Origin: Promethearchaeota archaeon
GTDB taxonomy: Archaea > Asgardarchaeota > Lokiarchaeia > Sigyniarchaeales > Promethearchaeaceae
Direction of reading: 5' to 3'
Length of the DNA: 6,355 nt
Assembly (NCBI GenBank): GCA_014729055.1
Contig: WJKO01000053.1
Coordinates: 1 to 6,355 of the forward strand
The notes beneath the pieces were generated by a model that was not told the DNA's origin, searched no databases, and saw only the letters and a program-made list of their open reading frames with translations. Made by a program: the position numbers and the translations under genes. Below, piece after piece: positions 5,144 through 6,355 of this stretch. The first letter of the stretch is position 1, and every line of letters starts with the position of its first letter.

Positions 5144-5878
5144 ATGAAGGATGAAGAACAAGATAAGAAAAAAGAAAAGAAAAAAGAAAATAAAGATGAA
5201 CCAAAGAATCCATTTTTTCCTTTTGGATTTCCAAATCTTAATGATTTAAGTGATGAGCAATTAGACCAGTTCGCCGACCAATTCAAGAAATTATTTGGAC
5301 AGTTCGGTGAATATATTGCTCGTAATCTTAAAAATATGGATCTAAATGAAATGATGAAGCAGTTTAATACACTTAATAAGAACAACCCACTGAATATGCC
5401 AAATATGGAAGACCTTCAAAGAGAAATGGAAAAAATGTTTAAGAATAAATCAATGAAAGGGAAAGTCTCACAACCATTCATATTCGGGTTTAAAACTAAG
5501 GTAGGACCAAATGGAATGCCTGAATTCGAGCCATTTGGCAATGTAAGAATGAATAAGGAGTCTGGAAATAAGGACAAATATGAAGTGAATGAAGTACGAG
5601 AGCCCCTAACGGATATTATTGAAGAGAAGGACGAAGTTATTGTAGTAGCTGAGATGCCTGGATGTCAAAAGGAGAACATAGAATTGCAAGCGACGAAGAA
5701 ATCAGTGACTATCATCGGAAAGGATGAAGATGACAACAAGAAATTCGAAGTAACATTGGATCTGCCTTGTAGCATTAACCAAAATCATGCAAAAGCGAAT
5801 TATAAAAATGGGATCCTTGAAGTAAAGCTTCAGAAACTAAAATCAAATGGAAATTCTAAAAAAATACATATTGAGTGA
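5144..5878 (+). CDS. Hsp20/alpha-crystallin small heat-shock protein
   Basis: 244 aa. Small heat-shock proteins are ATP-independent cytoplasmic holdases that bind unfolding proteins and assemble into large oligomers. The alpha-crystallin domain spans about 151-231, opening with REPLTDIIEE, continuing with VVAEMPGCQKENIEL and ending with the family signature AxxxNGxL, seen as ANYKNGIL (218-225). The C-terminus ends in IHI (241-243), the IxI anchor that docks into neighbouring subunits. Before the domain are a lysine/glutamate-rich start (1-22), a phenylalanine patch FFPFGFP (24-30), an amphipathic helical region (about 36-75), and a FGFKTKVGPNGMPEFEPFGN segment (114-133), typical of one archaeal Hsp20 subgroup. 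At 244 aa it is longer than the usual 140-170, the excess lying in the N-terminal arm. It follows the E1 gene in the same direction after 154 bases with its own promoter-like signals; a shared stress role is inference. Confidence 0.95.
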   Translation: MKDEEQDKKKEKKKENKDEPKNPFFPFGFPNLNDLSDEQLDQFADQFKKLFGQFGEYIARNLKNMDLNEMMKQFNTLNKNNPLNMPNMEDLQREMEKMFKNKSMKGKVSQPFIFGFKTKVGPNGMPEFEPFGNVRMNKESGNKDKYEVNEVREPLTDIIEEKDEVIVVAEMPGCQKENIELQATKKSVTIIGKDEDDNKKFEVTLDLPCSINQNHAKANYKNGILEVKLQKLKSNGNSKKIHIE

Positions 5879-5928
5879 TTTTCTATTATATTTTCTAATA
5901 TTTCTAATAGTTTCTAATATTTTCTAAT
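5879..5928 (+). repeat. TTTCTAATA tandem repeat, probably the Hsp20 terminator
   Basis: Copies begin at 5892, 5901, 5911 and 5921 (the last one ends TTTCTAATG), preceded by a degenerate TTTTCTATTATA from 5879. The period is 9-10 bases. Starting directly after the TGA at 5876-5878, the string of T-rich units is most simply a multi-site archaeal terminator. The near 10-base period would also suit a phased protein-binding array. Confidence 0.6.
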
Positions 5929-6017
5929 GCACTAGGGTTTTTCAAAATTTAAGAATCTTAAAAAGGAATAATCTTTTATAATTGTATTTCCATTAAATCT
6001 ATAAAAGACAAAAATTT

Positions 6018-6038
6018 GGGGATATTACGGGGATATTA
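6018..6038. repeat. GGGGATATTA direct doublet
   Basis: Perfect 10-bp copies at 6018-6027 and 6029-6038 with an 11-base period, about one helical turn. The runs of G stand out in an A+T-rich gap, which makes chance less likely. A regulatory role for the gene at 6212 is inference. Confidence 0.5.
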
Positions 6039-6066
6039 TGAGGTAAATTCACAAATCATGACCATT

Positions 6067-6103
6067 TTCCTTGTATATTTTCCATACATATTCCTTGCAT
6101 ATT
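6067..6103. repeat. Three TTCCTTGYATATT-like units
   Basis: TTCCTTGTATATT at 6067-6079, TTCCATACATATT at 6080-6092 and TTCCTTGCATATT at 6091-6103; the last two share two bases. This is an imperfect tandem array with starts 13 and 11 bases apart, about 60-95 bases upstream of the TATA-like sequence of the next gene. Confidence 0.5.
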
Positions 6104-6155
6104 ACGCCAATTAAAATAATATGCATTTAAATACTACAATGTCTTGATTAATTGG

Positions 6156-6170
6156 ATTATAATATATTTA
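6156..6170 (+). promoter_or_regulatory. TATA-like promoter of the gene at 6212
   Basis: ATTATAATATATTTA. A transcription start about 25 bases downstream, near 6190, would leave a leader of roughly 20 bases containing the GGTGA ribosome site. The exact box within this AT-only run cannot be chosen. Confidence 0.45.
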
Positions 6171-6197
6171 CTATCATTAAATTAATAAAACACCATT

Positions 6198-6202
6198 GGT
6201 GA
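6198..6202 (+). promoter_or_regulatory. Shine-Dalgarno site GGTGA
   Basis: GGTGA nine bases before ATG 6212, the classic archaeal form complementary to the 3' end of 16S rRNA. It validates the start of the partial gene that follows. Confidence 0.65.
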
Positions 6203-6211
6203 GATAAAAAA

Positions 6212-6355
6212 ATGAGTATAGAACTCCCAGAAGATGAAAAGGAACTATATTTAGAAGTTTTAAGGGAGAGTCCTACACCTTTTGACAGATTTGTATCTAA
6301 AGGCAGCAGAGAAGACGTTATTGATGTACAAGGACCGCGGAAACTGATGGATAGA
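6212..6355 (+). CDS. Unrecognised protein, N-terminal 48 codons only
   Basis: An open frame from ATG 6212 to the window edge, beginning MSIELPEDEKELYLEVL and ending in DVQGPRKLMDR. The start is well supported by GGTGA and a TATA-like stretch at the expected distance. The visible part is acidic and predicted helical at first, with no signal peptide, membrane segment, nucleotide-binding loop or cysteine motif. I do not recognise the family; an N-terminal segment ahead of an ATPase or other larger domain is possible but unsupported. Confidence 0.7.
   Translation, partial: MSIELPEDEKELYLEVLRESPTPFDRFVSKGSREDVIDVQGPRKLMDR

Larger units (their letters stand above)
5929..6211. other. Repeat-rich intergenic region
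   Basis: 283 bases without a convincing ORF or RNA gene. It contains a GGGGATATTA doublet, three TTCCTTGYATATT-like units and a TATA-like stretch close to the next gene, listed separately. The ATATTACG octamer occurs at 6022-6029 and 6099-6106, linking the two repeat sets. Confidence 0.5.

Noticed and set aside
5125..5385. Minus-strand open frame of 86 codons opposite the Hsp20 N-terminus
   Set aside because: Its serine/phenylalanine-rich product is the mirror of lysine/glutamate-rich codons on the coding strand; it is a shadow.
5879..6106. CRISPR array from the clustered short repeats
   Set aside because: Units are only 9-13 bases, with no unique 30-40-base spacers and no cas gene.
1..6355. 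An integrated mobile element or phage segment
   Set aside because: No transposase, integrase, terminal inverted repeats or attachment-site duplication is visible, and gene content is metabolic and proteostasis-type.

Overview
The window looks like an A+T-rich archaeal chromosome segment, most likely from an Asgard archaeon (Lokiarchaeia-like). This is inferred from three things. The genes carry archaeal-style Shine-Dalgarno sites (GGAG, GGTGA) and TTTATA promoter boxes and have no introns. There is an archaeal-type small heat-shock protein. The central gene is a complete eukaryote-type E1 ubiquitin-activating enzyme, of a kind known in prokaryotes mainly from Asgard archaea and Caldiarchaeum. 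No rRNA or other phylogenetic marker is present, so lineage is a judgement, not a measurement.

Layout: (1) Bases 1-1512, minus strand: a two-gene operon in which a YghO-like GNAT acyltransferase is followed 15 bases later by a ThiF/MoeB/HesA-type adenylating enzyme that runs off the left edge. (2) Bases 1513-1783: a divergent control region with a similar TTTATAAGGA promoter box facing each way, a helically phased TGCCATT doublet and a hairpin with a T-tract. (3) Bases 1784-3052, plus strand: a second, unrelated GNAT-type protein (about 422 aa) with apparently two acyltransferase-like folds and degenerate CoA-loop motifs; its start codon is doubtful. (4) Bases 3053-3402: a 350-base gap with operator-like TTGATCA doublets, a hairpin followed by nine Ts, and an 11-bp direct repeat. 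(5) Bases 3403-4989: the E1 enzyme, with an adenylation domain, an unusual coiled-coil insertion of about 80 residues, a CxxC/CxxC zinc site, a catalytic-cysteine motif and a C-terminal ubiquitin-fold domain. (6) Bases 5144-5878: an Hsp20/alpha-crystallin chaperone with a long N-terminal region. (7) Bases 5879-6211: a repeat-rich intergenic stretch leading to the first 48 codons of an unrecognised gene at 6212.

How the genes may work together: the E1 and the small heat-shock protein are both proteostasis proteins and lie in the same orientation, but each has its own promoter-like and terminator-like signals, so they are neighbours rather than a proven operon. No ubiquitin-like modifier, E2, RING E3 or JAB1/MPN protease is encoded in the window, so the E1's partners must lie elsewhere or just outside. 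The minus-strand pair (acyltransferase plus carboxylate-adenylating enzyme) looks like a small activation-and-transfer module for an unknown substrate.
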